Assembly (NCBI GenBank): GCA_000498155.1
Contig: AXZN01000017.1
Location: 62,001 to 126,000, forward strand
DNA length: 64,000 nt
Direction: 5' to 3'
Origin: Shiraia sp. slf14
Taxonomy: Eukaryota; Ascomycota; Dothideomycetes; Pleosporales; Shiraiaceae
Below are positions 23,093 through 33,444 of this stretch, piece after piece. The notes under the pieces were generated by a model that did no database searches, was not told the DNA's origin, and worked only from the letters and a program-made list of their open reading frames with translations. Within the stretch, counting starts at the first letter, position 1; every line of letters begins with the position of its first letter. Made by a program: the position numbers and the translations under genes.

Positions 23093-23541
23093 GCTGCAAG
23101 TTAACAACAATGCATTGCTCTATGTACATGGAAGAAACTCGTAAGAAGCGGTGAGGACAAAGTGCTTTGGGGTCTGGGTTGCTGCTTGCTGATGGTCGTC
23201 GGGCACTTGTGTAGGATCCGCGCCGACGGTGCATCTTTGGGCAGATCCCGGAACACAGCCGTGACAGCGCAGCGCCCCCACCATCGTACATCATCCTTGG
23301 CTCGAACACCTCATCGGGGGGCCAGCAGCCTTGTGGGTAATTATTGCTAGTTGGCTGGGCAAAGTGTATTTTGCTTCGTCTCGCCCGTGTACATAGGTAC
23401 ACACTTACATGTCTCATCCTCCACGGTCCATCACAGTCCACAGAGACAGCACAGCTGTTTGCGCGTCCTAGTACAGGTGCAACGTCATATTGGTGCTTGT
23501 GCATACGAACTCATCGCTCACAGACATGTGACTCGGCCCCA
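23093..23541. other. Intergenic region
   Basis: Upstream of the proline-rich protein gene and downstream of the Eco1-like gene. Open frames here overlap antisense and have no recognisable motif. Confidence 0.5.
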
Positions 23542-24823
23542 TCAATCAATGTACACTCCCCACCCTGCATCCCGTCCAAACCATTTCCTCGCCAGCTTTC
23601 CTCCACTCTCTGTCGGCTGGCTAAACGCAATCTGGTCCTTTTCGATAATCATCCCATAGAGAAAATTGGCTCTTGCGCAGTCCAGCAAACGTGTTGCGAT
23701 ACCCTGTTTCCTTTGTTGATTCGATGTCCATACACGTGAAATGCCCAAGATTGCAGGCGACGAAGATGTGCTGATCGATATTGATGAGCTTTGAGTCTCT
23801 CCAAAGGTTGGACAGCTTTGCCCTTGTACTCTCGTATCGCTCTGGTCGAGCACACTATATGCTTCCCATATTCTCTCAGCAAGGCATACCCCAATGCATT
23901 TTTGCGCTTTGACATAAAGGTACATCTTGAATCTGTCTACGCTTGGCGATTTGACATTTACTGTATCGATACTTTTCGTAGTCCCTTTCAAGGTGGAAGA
24001 TTGCTGGTCCGAGCTATCTGGCTGTGCTGTTTGGCTCCATAGCTCTTCATCTGATATTGGTACAGCCGCCAACTCTGTATTGACCACTTTCAGCACGTCG
24101 CTCGTTCGATTTCGCAACGCAAGCGCCTCTTTGCGCCCGACGACTGCAATGAAGCTTCCATCGCCTCCACTCCAGACCTGTGTTTTCCTCAATCTTTCGA
24201 CAGTTGATTTGGTGAAATCTACTCCTCCCATGTTCATAGCATGGAACTTCTTATGCAGAGCAGCATCTTCTGCGTTCGATGGGATATACTCCATGCCACA
24301 AGTTTTGCAGGCCTTCCTTGTCTCGCTTGCAAGATCCAGCTGCATCTGCACCATGCGCTTCTTGTGCTGAGGAGGTTTCTGTGGACATTGTGCATTGTGC
24401 TGTCCTTCAGAAAGAGGCTTCTTTGAAAATGACCCAGACTTCGAACTCTTCTTCAGGAATGAGAATGCTGATCGGCGTCTCTGCAGCGGCGGAGGGGAGC
24501 TATCGAGTACAGGCGACGAAGGTGGACTAGACTTTGGTGCTTCATCAGACCAGATTGCTGAAGAGATTTTCGGACTGGAAGTTGGTGGCTCAGGCGTTTC
24601 GGACTGCAAAGACGAATCTGAATCTATTTGGGATGTCTTTGTCTCGCAGACTTCATCTATGGTGCTGTGCAAAGTGCATTCGACGCGTCTTCGTTTGGTT
24701 GGTGGCTCTTCGTAGAGCGAGCGCTTTTGTCGCGAATAGGTTCTGATGGTTTTCCTGTCATTCTGTCAATTCTGTACACACATGTGGAGAGTCTAAAACG
24801 CACTTTGTAGGTATTGACGACAT
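23542..24823 (-). CDS. ECO1: Sister-chromatid cohesion acetyltransferase Eco1/ESCO
   Basis: Two exons: a tiny first exon 24823-24804 (MSSIPT plus two bases) and 24754-23542, giving 410 residues. The 49-nt intron starts GTGCGT. Splicing creates KKTIRTYSRQKRS and a basic KRRRVE patch. A C2H2 zinc finger follows, CKTCGMEYIPSNAEDAALH with HKKFH, and then the acetyltransferase domain with ILGISRVWTSNQQRKQGIA, the acetyl-CoA loop, and DQIAFSQPTESGGKLA. The C-terminus is GWGVYID. Eco1 acetylates Smc3 in S phase to establish cohesion. Without the small exon the frame has no good ATG, which supports the two-exon model. MluI-box-like sites lie about 75 bp upstream. Confidence 0.9.
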
Positions 24824-25268
24824 GGCGGCACAGTGCAATCACCATGTTGAAGTGTCGCATGCCATGTGCACACATCGTGAAATGCCCCACGCGCGACGCG
24901 TTTTAGCGTGACGCGCTAGGACACCGGCCAACACGACGTCAGGCGCTGAACTCCTTCACACCAGTAGTGCTTGGCAGATGTCTGACAAATGAACGACTTG
25001 TCCGTCCATTGCTTCTGCAGTCGGTTGAATTCAAAGAACATTGATCCGGGCGGTAATCTCTATAGGCATAGCTTATCGAATAGTCACACCGTTTTGGTGG
25101 GGTCGTAGCGTAGGATCTTGCATCTCGCTTTGACAAAGCAACGATGCCATTGACTCAATGCCGCTGATTTCATATGACTCAATCTACCTTTACAAAGATA
25201 AAATCCACCAAATCACCAAGGCCACTTGAAAACTCAATAACTCTGTTCTTAGCAATTGCGATTGCACC
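24824..25268. other. Divergent intergenic region, ECO1 / GNAT gene
   Basis: 445 bp holding both promoters. Apart from the MCB cluster near 24891-24917 nothing specific was recognised. Confidence 0.5.
24891..24917. promoter_or_regulatory. MluI cell-cycle box cluster upstream of ECO1
   Basis: A perfect MCB hexamer ACGCGT lies at 24896-24901, flanked by further ACGCG-type cores (GCGCGACGCG and GTGACGCGCT). It is 70-95 bp upstream of the ECO1 ATG. MCB elements bind MBF and drive G1/S genes in yeasts; Eco1 acts in S phase, so this is a plausible control site. Confidence 0.5.
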
Positions 25269-25922
25269 ATGGCAGAAATGCCAATACCAGAGACCCCAGC
25301 TGCTGCCGCTGCCACAACAAAGGATGCACCGATCCCAAAGCCTATCTTCACGACCTCTCGTCTCATCGTACGCCGCTATCATCCAAAAGATGCGCCCTCA
25401 ATGAATCTCCACTCCAACGATGTAGATGTCAAAAAGTTCATGACCCTCCTGTTCACCAATTCCAGTACTCTCGCCCATACCGAACGCTGGATTGCCTTGA
25501 ACGTGCCCGACCCATACCCAGCTCATTTCGCGATCTTCGAAGCTTCCAGCCCAGACGTTGTGATCGGCAGTATAGGATTGAAGCTCGGGTCTGATGTCAA
25601 CAGCCACACTGCCGAAGTAGGATATTGGATAGGCCAACCGTTCTGGGGCAAAGGCTACACTACCGAAGCTCTGGAGGCTTTTACCAAATGGACTTTTGAA
25701 TCTTGGGAGGGCAAAGGCGGGCAAAGATTGAAGAAACTCTGGGCTGGCGTCTTCTCAGGCAATGATGCAAGCATGCGGTGCCTGCAAAAGTGTGGTTACA
25801 CCAAAGAAGGTATCCAGAAGGACCAATGCGAGAAGAATGGCCAGCTGTTAGATCTGCACCTGTATGGGTTGGCCAAGAGAGATTGGGAGAGTCGGAGGAC
25901 GCTTGTTTTCAACAACCAGTAG
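25269..25922 (+). CDS. GNAT-family N-acetyltransferase (RimJ/RimL-like)
   Basis: Single exon, 217 residues. The N-terminus is Ala/Pro-rich. The GNAT fold begins at FTTSRLIVRRYHPKDAPSM. The core has VIGSIGLKLG, the AEVGYWIGQPFWGKGYTTEA strand-turn with the acetyl-CoA pyrophosphate-binding loop (Q/R-x-x-G-x-G/A type, here FWGKGY), and the C-terminal GVFSGNDASMRCLQKCGYT. This is the RimJ/RimL-type small-molecule or N-terminal acetyltransferase signature. The substrate cannot be told from sequence. No targeting signal. Confidence 0.85.
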   Translation: MAEMPIPETPAAAAATTKDAPIPKPIFTTSRLIVRRYHPKDAPSMNLHSNDVDVKKFMTLLFTNSSTLAHTERWIALNVPDPYPAHFAIFEASSPDVVIGSIGLKLGSDVNSHTAEVGYWIGQPFWGKGYTTEALEAFTKWTFESWEGKGGQRLKKLWAGVFSGNDASMRCLQKCGYTKEGIQKDQCEKNGQLLDLHLYGLAKRDWESRRTLVFNNQ

Positions 25923-25966
25923 GTAACACGGTCCTGTTCGAAGTTGGTCGTAGCAGACGTATAGTT

Positions 25967-27180
25967 TCATGGTACAGGTAGCACAACGTAGGCTTGTAGT
26001 CGCATGAGCAAAAGTCCGATGGGCACGTTATTCTGTGTTCGCTTGATTACGAAGTATCTCGCTCCTTGATACCTACTACCCTCCATTAATTGCTGTATCT
26101 TATCGTTTCCAAGCAAGTCAGTCAGACTGTACACTGGGATCTTTTTGCCGCGCCAATATGTCGTTCTGAATTCCGGCTCTGGAAACCGTAGCCTAGGTTT
26201 CAATCGAGCAATTAATGGCTCGGAATACCAAGGCGGGCTTACGTGTGTCACATTGGATGAAGCGTGCGGATCGAGCTTTTTCTGATAATGCTTGGCGATA
26301 TGCGAGGCCAAACTGTCGAGGTTCAAAGTGACATTTCTAACATCAACATTGGTGAGGCTATCTGCGCGAGTGCGTAGTGAGTCAATGGCTAAGACACAAG
26401 AAACGTCATCCACGTGGTCGATATCTTCGTGTCTTGGGCTTGAAACCGGCGTCAGTGCTCCTTTCCAGGTAAAGTACCAGCTTAGCTTTCGAGCTATCTC
26501 CTTTTGCATGAGGTCACGGATAAGATCTGGCATATCTTCTCTCCACACCATTTTCTTCAAGCCCAGACCGCTCAACTTATCCATCATGCGTGGATACAGT
26601 GCTCTCGACCATGATCTCGCTTTACCCAGATAAGAAGAAACGATACGTCGTTCAAGAAATCTCAACGGAGGGCCAAGATGCTTCTTCTGGGTTGTAAGAG
26701 AGACGGGGAGCAACCATGGGTCATTGGTTGTGGGATGTGGGCGGACATGTAGAGTCGTAAGAAATGCATCGGGCAGTAAGATCATGGTGGCACGGCATTG
26801 GCGCACTGGCGATGCTAACGCATGTGCTACGAGTGGTTAGTACTGAATGTCACATAAGATTCGTGCTATTCACCATATGGATTGGCTTGCAACTTCTTTT
26901 GAAACGGCGTGAGCTCTGCAGGTTTTGGTCTATTCTTTGTATTTTTCCAGCGAGATTTCTTTTCGATGACCAATGGATCAAGTAGAGGAGGGAGCGGGAG
27001 CTCATTTCCAACTCCTTCTTTGCGAATGCGGAATGTTTTGTGTGCTTCTTCACGAAGGGGACCAAGGTCGTCCCCTCTGAAGATGTGACTGCTCCCAGAT
27101 TTATGGCGGCATTGATCCCGTAAAACACGGCTATCAAGAGTACAATATGACGCCAGGCGACGTGTACATCGGCTGAGCAT
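25967..27180 (-). CDS. Conserved fungal mitochondrial protein, function unknown
   Basis: Two exons, 27180-26874 and 26826-25967, give 388 residues. The 47-nt intron has a TACTAAC branch and GTAG acceptor and joins LQANPYG-type sequence to AHALASPVRQCRATM. The N-terminus, MLSRCTRRLASYCTLDSRV, is Arg/Ser-rich without acidic residues until position 16, which looks like a mitochondrial presequence. The conserved core includes LTPFQKKLQANPYAHALASPVRQC and ILLPDAFL. I recognise it as a recurrent fungal hypothetical but cannot name it. It shares a 146-bp divergent promoter with mitochondrial ClpP, in line with a mitochondrial role. Confidence 0.75.
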
Positions 27181-27326
27181 CAGTAGAGGCGGACTTGTCA
27201 ATGTGAGATTCTTTGCGGTGTTGGAGAAGTTCAAGGGCAAACACAATTGAGCGGACCTCCGGCTTGGCGCGCGCAATAGCCTCCATCATCAAGCCTTCCA
27301 CTGTCAAACGACAAACAACACTTGAT
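27181..27326. promoter_or_regulatory. Compact bidirectional promoter of two mitochondrial genes
   Basis: Only 146 bp separate the start codons of the mitochondrial unknown protein (minus) and ClpP (plus). The regulatory elements of both must overlap here or within their first exons. Confidence 0.5.
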
Positions 27327-28134
27327 ATGGCAACCATAATACGGCATGGCGCAAGGCCACTAATACGAAGAATACCTGGTAGACATGGTGTCAGGTCAAT
27401 ATCCAGCCAATTCGGCTTTGGTCCCAAGTGGGAGCCAGATCAACAGCAGCGACATACACCACAAGCTTTTACTCCGATTCCGTATGTCACTGAATCAGTT
27501 GTGAGTTATCTCGTATGCACAACGCTTCTGACGCAAGCTGACTGTACAGGGTGGAGGCTTCAAAACCTCTGATATATTCTCGCGCCTGCTCCAAGAACGC
27601 ATCATTACGTTGAATGGCGAGGTCGAAGACACGATGTCTGCCACTATAATTGCACAACTCCTCTTTCTCGAAGCCGAGAATCCAGAGAAGCCGATCCACA
27701 TGTACATCAACTCTCCAGGTGGCAGTGTCAGCGCAGGATTGGCAATCTATGATACGATGAACTACATTCGAAGTCCAGTCAGCACAACTTGCATGGGCAT
27801 GGCTGCATCCATGGGCTCATTGCTGCTTGCAGGTGGTGCTCCAGGTCACCGCTACATCCTTCCGCACGCAAGAGTGATGATACACCAGCCTAGTGGTGGA
27901 TATCGGGGCAAAGCGAGCGATATCGCGGACCATGCGAAGGAGATCTTGAGGATACGAGATCGGCTAAACAAGATCTACCAGGGCCATTTGACGAAAAAGA
28001 GAACTCTTGATGAGATTGAAAAGTACATGGAGCGCGATTACTGGATGGATGCAGAAGAGGCAGTGGAGTTTGGCATCGTCGATAAGATCATGGAAAAAAG
28101 AGAAGTGCCAGACAAGGAAGAAGAGAAGCCATAA
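27327..28134 (+). CDS. clpP: Mitochondrial ATP-dependent Clp protease proteolytic subunit
   Basis: Two exons, 27327-27500 and 27550-28134, give 252 residues. The 49-nt phase-0 intron joins PYVTESV to GGGFKTSDIFSRLLQERII. The basic N-terminus (MATIIRHGARPLIRRIPGRH) is a mitochondrial presequence. The serine-protease triad is visible: Ser in CMGMAASMGS, His in ARVMIHQPSGG and Asp in YMERDYWMDAEEA. The YINSPGGSVSAG loop is typical. ClpP forms a double heptameric barrel that works with ClpX in the matrix; it is absent from baker's yeast but present in many moulds. Length after presequence removal is normal. Confidence 0.95.
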
Positions 28135-28642
28135 CTTAAGCAGTAGGAAACCAATAGGTCATAAAATACCCAAGGAACGGTGCGAATCTGCTGCGAATAT
28201 CACATAACCCATTGTTCTTGACGACTGGTGTTGATTTGTAGTGTCTCATGCAGTTCCAACTAACCGTGTTTCTGGGACGCATCCTACCTTGTTAGACAGT
28301 GCCAAGATGATGGACCCGTGATGCCGTGCGATTGATCGCTCCCCGTCTCCATGATGTAGGAGCAATTTACCTGTACAACGTGTGTTTCTTATCTATCGTC
28401 GCATCATCGACGTAGAACGGGGGCCAAATGAGTGAAGGTGATATACCCCTCACACGGCAGCAGGCAACAGGCGTTCCGCACCAACCATGTCGCGCCTGCC
28501 CATTTTAGCTGCAGCTGCCGTGCAAGTTTGTATCAATAACTGACATGTCGTTTTTGACCTTCTTTTGACCTTCATAAATGTGTCTCGCCCCTGCTGCTAC
28601 TCGTTCTACTTGTAGTAGCGGCCGAGTTGCGTCTCGCAGATC
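28135..28642. other. Intergenic region between clpP and the RdRP gene
   Basis: 508 bp with 3' flank of clpP and promoter of RdRP. No gene or RNA was recognised. Confidence 0.5.
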
Positions 28643-31600
28643 ATGGAGATCTATATGCAAAATGTAAGTCACAGCTGTCTTTCACATACTCACAGCAGCT
28701 TGGGATTTGAATAGTTGGGCTAAACGGAAATATCAGGTCCCTAGCCATGTGAACCACTGCGAACTTAAGGTCTATCTGACTGACATACTTGCGGAATTCG
28801 ATATACTTGCTTTCGACGTTCGCAAGAAGCGTGGATTCAATCGGGCATTCATCACTGTAGCAAATGCTGAAAAAGCGCATCAATTCTTGAATCGTTATGG
28901 CGTCCGCTATGGCCGCCAATGCGCACAGCCTCTCCAGTTCAAGTCGGTGGGATTGATTTGCAAGAAGAGCAACAACAAAGGCCAACCAGAGCCAATGCAT
29001 GTCAACGCTCTTCTCATCAAGGAAGGCGAAATGAGAGCGAAGAAAGAGAATCAACTCTCGACACAAAAAGTCCCCCAGTCCACACAACCAACCTTCCAGT
29101 TCCAGACACTGATGACCGGAGTTTGGGAGTACGATCATCTTCACAAGTTAGTCTTCGATCAAAAATTCAAAGATGAGCGACAAGGATCAGTTACTTTTGG
29201 CAAAAACTCTCTCGTGATTTTTCTCAAAAATGGGGTCCATCAAAAGTACAACTGGCATGGTCGAATTGACATTCCATATGCAACGCTCGAGCATGTAATT
29301 CCATCCGCTGAAAATGGAAAGCGCGACTCGGTCACATTCACATTGAAGACACCCCCGAAGATTTACATGATACAACGCACTGATGACCTGCACCTTTACA
29401 CGGGAAGTGAAATGGCCGATTGGGAAAGCCTTCTAATGCAATCACTCAAAATATCAGAACAAGCACGGCGAGAACCTAAACTTGAGCGACTCTGTACCCT
29501 GTCTCCGGAGCGCCACCATCAACTGAATTCCGCGTTATGTATGGTCTATAAGCTATCTTTTGGTCAACCAGAGATTGCCATTCGGGCTTGGGGCTGTATG
29601 AAGAACTATGGAATACCTGACACTCGACCTTGGAAAACCATGGTTCCTCATACACGGACACCTACGATTGAGGTCGAATACGGGGATTTCAATCAGGCAC
29701 TATCACATGCATCTTTCTCCTTCATGGAAAAGTTTCAGCTGCTGGCACTTGTACTGGAAGGCACCATTACGCCGACAAAGGCAAAAGAACTCATACCCAT
29801 AATCTCATCATTTTCAGAGAATCGTCAGGGTGAGATCGTGGCCCGTGCTATACAAATCCTCGGCCATCAAATTCCCACTCCAGGTCCCGATATACATTCA
29901 GAAGAATTCCAGATTAAGAGCCTCCATAAGGCGCTGGACACAAACATCCACCACGTTGAGAATGGAGATGCGATATACGAGACACAGTCTATGCATACTC
30001 GGCATGAACACCTAACTCTTACCTACAAAGTGACTATTACTCCAACTGGTGCGTAACATACTGCAGGGACAGATTTTGTGAATTTGGCACTAACATGACC
30101 AGGTATGGTTCTCCGAGGACCCGATTGGAGTGTGTCAAATCGGATTTTGCGAAAGTACTCTGAGCATGCAGAGAACTTTATGAGGGTCTACTTCGCCGAC
30201 GAAGATGGCTCACCGGTCTCTCATGATTCACGTACCTCACAAGAGCAAGTTTATAACAGATTCCTTCAAATACTGAAAGGCGGCATCACAATTGCTGGAC
30301 GGACGTTCGAGTTTCTCGGTTTCTCTAATTCCTCACTGAGGTGCCATCAGACATGGTTCATGGCGCCAATCGAGCAAGCCGGGAGAATTGTTCGGGCGCC
30401 AGATGTCATTCGAGGATTGGGCAACTTCGATATGCGTTCTCCTGCGAAATGTGCAGCCCGCATTGGCCAGGCGTTTTCGGATACCATATTCTCGGTGCAT
30501 ATCCCACAAACAGCAAACGTCATCGAAGACAAAGATGATGTGCAGAGGAATGGTCGTTGCTTTTCCGATGGGTGTGGCACCATGTCTTTGGAGCTATTCG
30601 AGAAGGTGTGGAGGGCTCTTCCTCCCAATCGAAGAGAGGCAAGGCCGACTGTGCTTCAAATCAGATACCGCGGAGCCAAAGGCGTTGTGTCATTAGATAC
30701 AACCCTCAAAGGACAAGAGTTACATATACGTAAAAGCATGACCAAATATGTGGCCGCCCAGGGCTGGAGAGATTTGGAGCTCTGTGACGCTAACTATCGT
30801 CCCCTGACGATGTATCTGAATCACCAGTTTATCAAGATTCTGGAAGATTTGGGCGTTCCAGCGCAAAACATCATAGAGTTGCAAAATGAGGCACGACATA
30901 CCATCGAGCGGATCATCAAGGAACCGGTCAATGCGGCCAGCTTTCTAGGTAATAATAACTCTGCGTTCTCTCTGTAGCAGTCTTGACTCTATGCTCAGCT
31001 CACCACTGACTTACTACAGATTACAGTCGCTCGGGTGTTCACGCTAAAGTACCAACACTGTTTATGCTCATGAACGAAATTGATCTTTCATTCCGGGAAG
31101 ATAAACTTTTGACGGACATCGTTCAGATTGCAGCTATGTCAGCTCTTCGTGATATGAAATATCGCGGCCGGATCCCAATAAAAGAGGGAAGTCTTCTGCT
31201 GGGCATCATGGACGAGACAAATACACTTCGAGAAGGGGAGGTGTACATCACAATGCAAGGTTACAACCCCGATGGCATATGGGAGAAAAGCATCATTGTA
31301 CGTGATCGCGTCCTCGTTGGTCGAGCTCCGGCTCTGCATCCTGGAGACATGCAAATCGCCAAAGCCGTCAAGGTGCCAAAAGGTTCGCCGCTAGAAGACC
31401 TCAGTAACTGTATTGTCTTCTCTCAGCAGGGTCTAAGAGATCTGCCTTCCCAATTGAGTGGGGGTGATCTTGATGGGGACCGTTTCCATATCATTTACGA
31501 TGAAAGACTTATTCCTAATGTCATCTCGACGCCAGCGGACTATACTGCCGCTGCTCCACAAGACTTGGGAAGACGAGTTGAAATTGACGACATTGCGAAG

Positions 31601-32774
31601 TTTTTCATCAACTTTATGAAAATGGATCAGCTAGGCCGGATTGCACAGGCGCATAAGATCATGGCCGATTTGAAGCTTCTCGGTACCCGCGACTCTGATT
31701 GCTTGGTGCTCGCAAAGCTGCACTCCGATGCAGTTGACTTCAGTAAATCAGGGATTCCCGTAAGTCATCATTATTTATTCATGTGTCTTATCATTAATAA
31801 CCTCATCCTCAGGCCGATTTAACCATGGTAAGTCTATCTCTTCCTCTTCAAACTCCGGAAAAGTGGACAAGTGAGGCACAAAACTGTTTACTATTACCAG
31901 GCCTCTTGTAATTGTGCTTTTCTATCTTTACTGACTTCTGTAGATGCCAATGACAAAGGGAAGACTCCGACCAGATTTCATGGCTCCCGGACAAAATTTT
32001 GTCGTGAACAAATTTGGAGCTGCAGAGCTGGAGGAATTAATACAAGACGACATAGATGAGCCTGATCAAGTCAACATACTTGACCCAGAAAGATCTCCGT
32101 TTCGATATTATGAGAGCTCGAAAGTACTGGGTCAGCTGTACCGCAGCATTGATGAGAGGACGTGTTTCGACGATATGAAAAGAATTTTTAATCCTCAAGG
32201 TCGCGCTGATGGCGGCCTATCACTGATCCAAAAGTTGGATCGATATATTGATCGCGAAACGAAGGTTTTCCAATGGGATCATCACAGAGATTTTGCAGAA
32301 AAGACAAGGCAATAGTGAGTAACCATGCTACTACGCGAAAACTACCTAGCAACGCCACGGACGGAATGTATAGTAACATGACACAGCTACGAAGACAACA
32401 TGATCGACATCATGGACTCCCTTCGTCCTCATCGTGGTCAACGCCTGACAGAACTCGAAGTGTTCAGTGGAAACGTACTTGGTAAGAAAGAGCGGGCTAG
32501 CACGCGCTCGATTCGCGAAGCCAATAAAGAAGTTCAAGAACGCTTCAATCGCGATGTGAGTTCAATTATCAGAAGCATCGTCTACGGTAACGGAGATTGG
32601 GAGAATGGCGACGAATCAGAAGCCCTATTCCGCTCCATCGCATGTTGGAAAGTCGCCCTGGAAATTGAAGGATGGGAAAATCACATGCTACTGGAAAGTT
32701 GGAAGTATGTTGCTGCAGCTGTATGCTTGGAACAGCTCAAAAAGTACAATGGCGGGAGCCTACGACGGCTTTGA
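28643..32774 (+). CDS. RNA-dependent RNA polymerase (RNA silencing)
   Basis: Seven exons: 28643-28663, 28737-30048, 30103-30948, 31020-31759, 31813-31827, 31944-32314 and 32387-32774. Summed length and phases give 1,230 residues. The N-terminus MEIYMQNVPSHVNHCELKVYL looks like an RRM-type start. The RdRP core runs from about MVLRGPDWSVSNRIL through NFDMRSPAKCAARIGQAFS, YSRSGVHAKVP and ALHPGDMQIAKAV to the catalytic GGDLDGDRFHI (DxDGD metal-binding motif), which is intact. RdRPs copy aberrant RNA into double strands for Dicer in quelling and meiotic silencing. Which fungal clade (QDE-1, SAD-1 or Rrp-3 type) it belongs to would need a tree. Exon 5 is only 15 nt. Confidence 0.93.
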
Positions 32775-33301
32775 AAAGCCAATCTCAAGTAAAGGGACTT
32801 ATCAGGTACTAGCGATTGTGGTGGGCCACTGTCATATTTCATGGAGCATACTGAGCACCATAGTGTACAGTGCTCAAAGGCCAAAGCATCGAGGCAGGTA
32901 ACAGATGATGCCAGAATACCTCTATACACACTACGGCCGATCACCAAACGATACCAATGAATTCAAATATCTTATCTAAGAGTTCCATCACTTGAACAAC
33001 CAAATGTCTCTCCTGCAACTATTTCCATCGCCCACAGAACCAATCACATCCCCCTCCCCCAACCTCGCAAGCCGCGGGGTCGCAAAAAAATCCCATCCCC
33101 CCCTAACCCAATAACATCCAAGAATGCCCCTCCCTAGCTTCCGCCCTCCCCTCGCATGACCCCACCCCACCACCCGTTCGCGAAAATCTTCCCCTCCCTC
33201 ATCGCCAAACTCACGACGACGTGATTTTCTAGCAGTATATAGAGTTACAAATGTGTTTCTCTTTCATCAAAGAAACACCATCCGCTTATATAAGCGCCTC
33301 A
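32775..33301. other. Intergenic region with C-rich tracts
   Basis: Downstream of the RdRP gene and upstream of the tRNA-Asp gene, same strand. From about 33047 to 33175 the plus strand has many C-runs of 3-7 bases, so the minus strand is G-rich. No coding frame is supported. Confidence 0.5.
33150..33175 (-). other. G-rich tract, near-G-quadruplex on the minus strand
   Basis: The minus strand reads as five runs of 3-4 guanines separated by loops of 4, 1, 8 and 1 bases. One loop exceeds the usual 7-base limit, so folding is possible but not certain. It lies about 130 bp upstream of the tRNA gene. Confidence 0.35.
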
Positions 33302-33338
33302 TCTTCGATGGTCTAGTGGTCATGATTTCCGCTTGTCA

Positions 33339-33356
33339 AAGCAGCTGCTTAACAAG
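33339..33356 (+). other. Canonical tRNA intron (18 nt) in the anticodon loop
   Basis: It lies exactly between A37 and C38 of the tRNA-Asp, the position used by the eukaryotic tRNA splicing endonuclease. The 18 bases include the perfect 12-nt palindrome AAGCAGCTGCTT (33339-33350). Confidence 0.8.
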
Positions 33357-33376
33357 CGCGGGAGACCGGGGTTCGA

Positions 33377-33429
33377 GTACGTTCTTCTCCATATAAGACT
33401 TTATCAACAACATTCTAACAGTGTAGTAG
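33377..33429 (+). other. Spliceosomal-type intron-like insert in the tRNA T-loop (53 nt)
   Basis: It begins GTACGT, carries a branch-like TTCTAAC (about 33414-33420) and ends TAG, matching the donor, branch and acceptor pattern of mRNA introns elsewhere in this window. Exact removal restores the 7-base T-loop and the 5-bp T-stem. An upstream alternative TAG ends at 33426, three bases earlier, and would leave an extra TAG in the loop. Confidence 0.7.
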
Positions 33430-33444
33430 TTCCCCGTCGGAGAG

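Larger units (their letters stand above)
33302..33444 (+). tRNA. tRNA-Asp(GUC) with two interruptions
   Basis: Exon parts 33302-33338, 33357-33376 and 33430-33444 join into a complete 72-nt tRNA with discriminator G73. The acceptor stem TCTTCGA/TCGGAGA pairs with one G-U. The D-arm is GTCT-AGTGGTCA-TGAT. The anticodon arm TCCGC-TTGTCAC-GCGGG has anticodon GTC (Asp). The variable loop is AGAC. The T-stem CGGGG/CCCCG encloses the T-loop TTCGATT. The first interruption (18 nt) is at the standard position after base 37. The second (53 nt) is in the T-loop between TTCGA and TT and looks like a spliceosomal intron. The A box TGGTCTAGTGG is intact. The B box reads GGTTCGAGTAC across the insert, one base off consensus. 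A T6 terminator follows 17 nt after G73. The gene may be functional with a novel intron, or a pseudogene. Confidence 0.85.
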
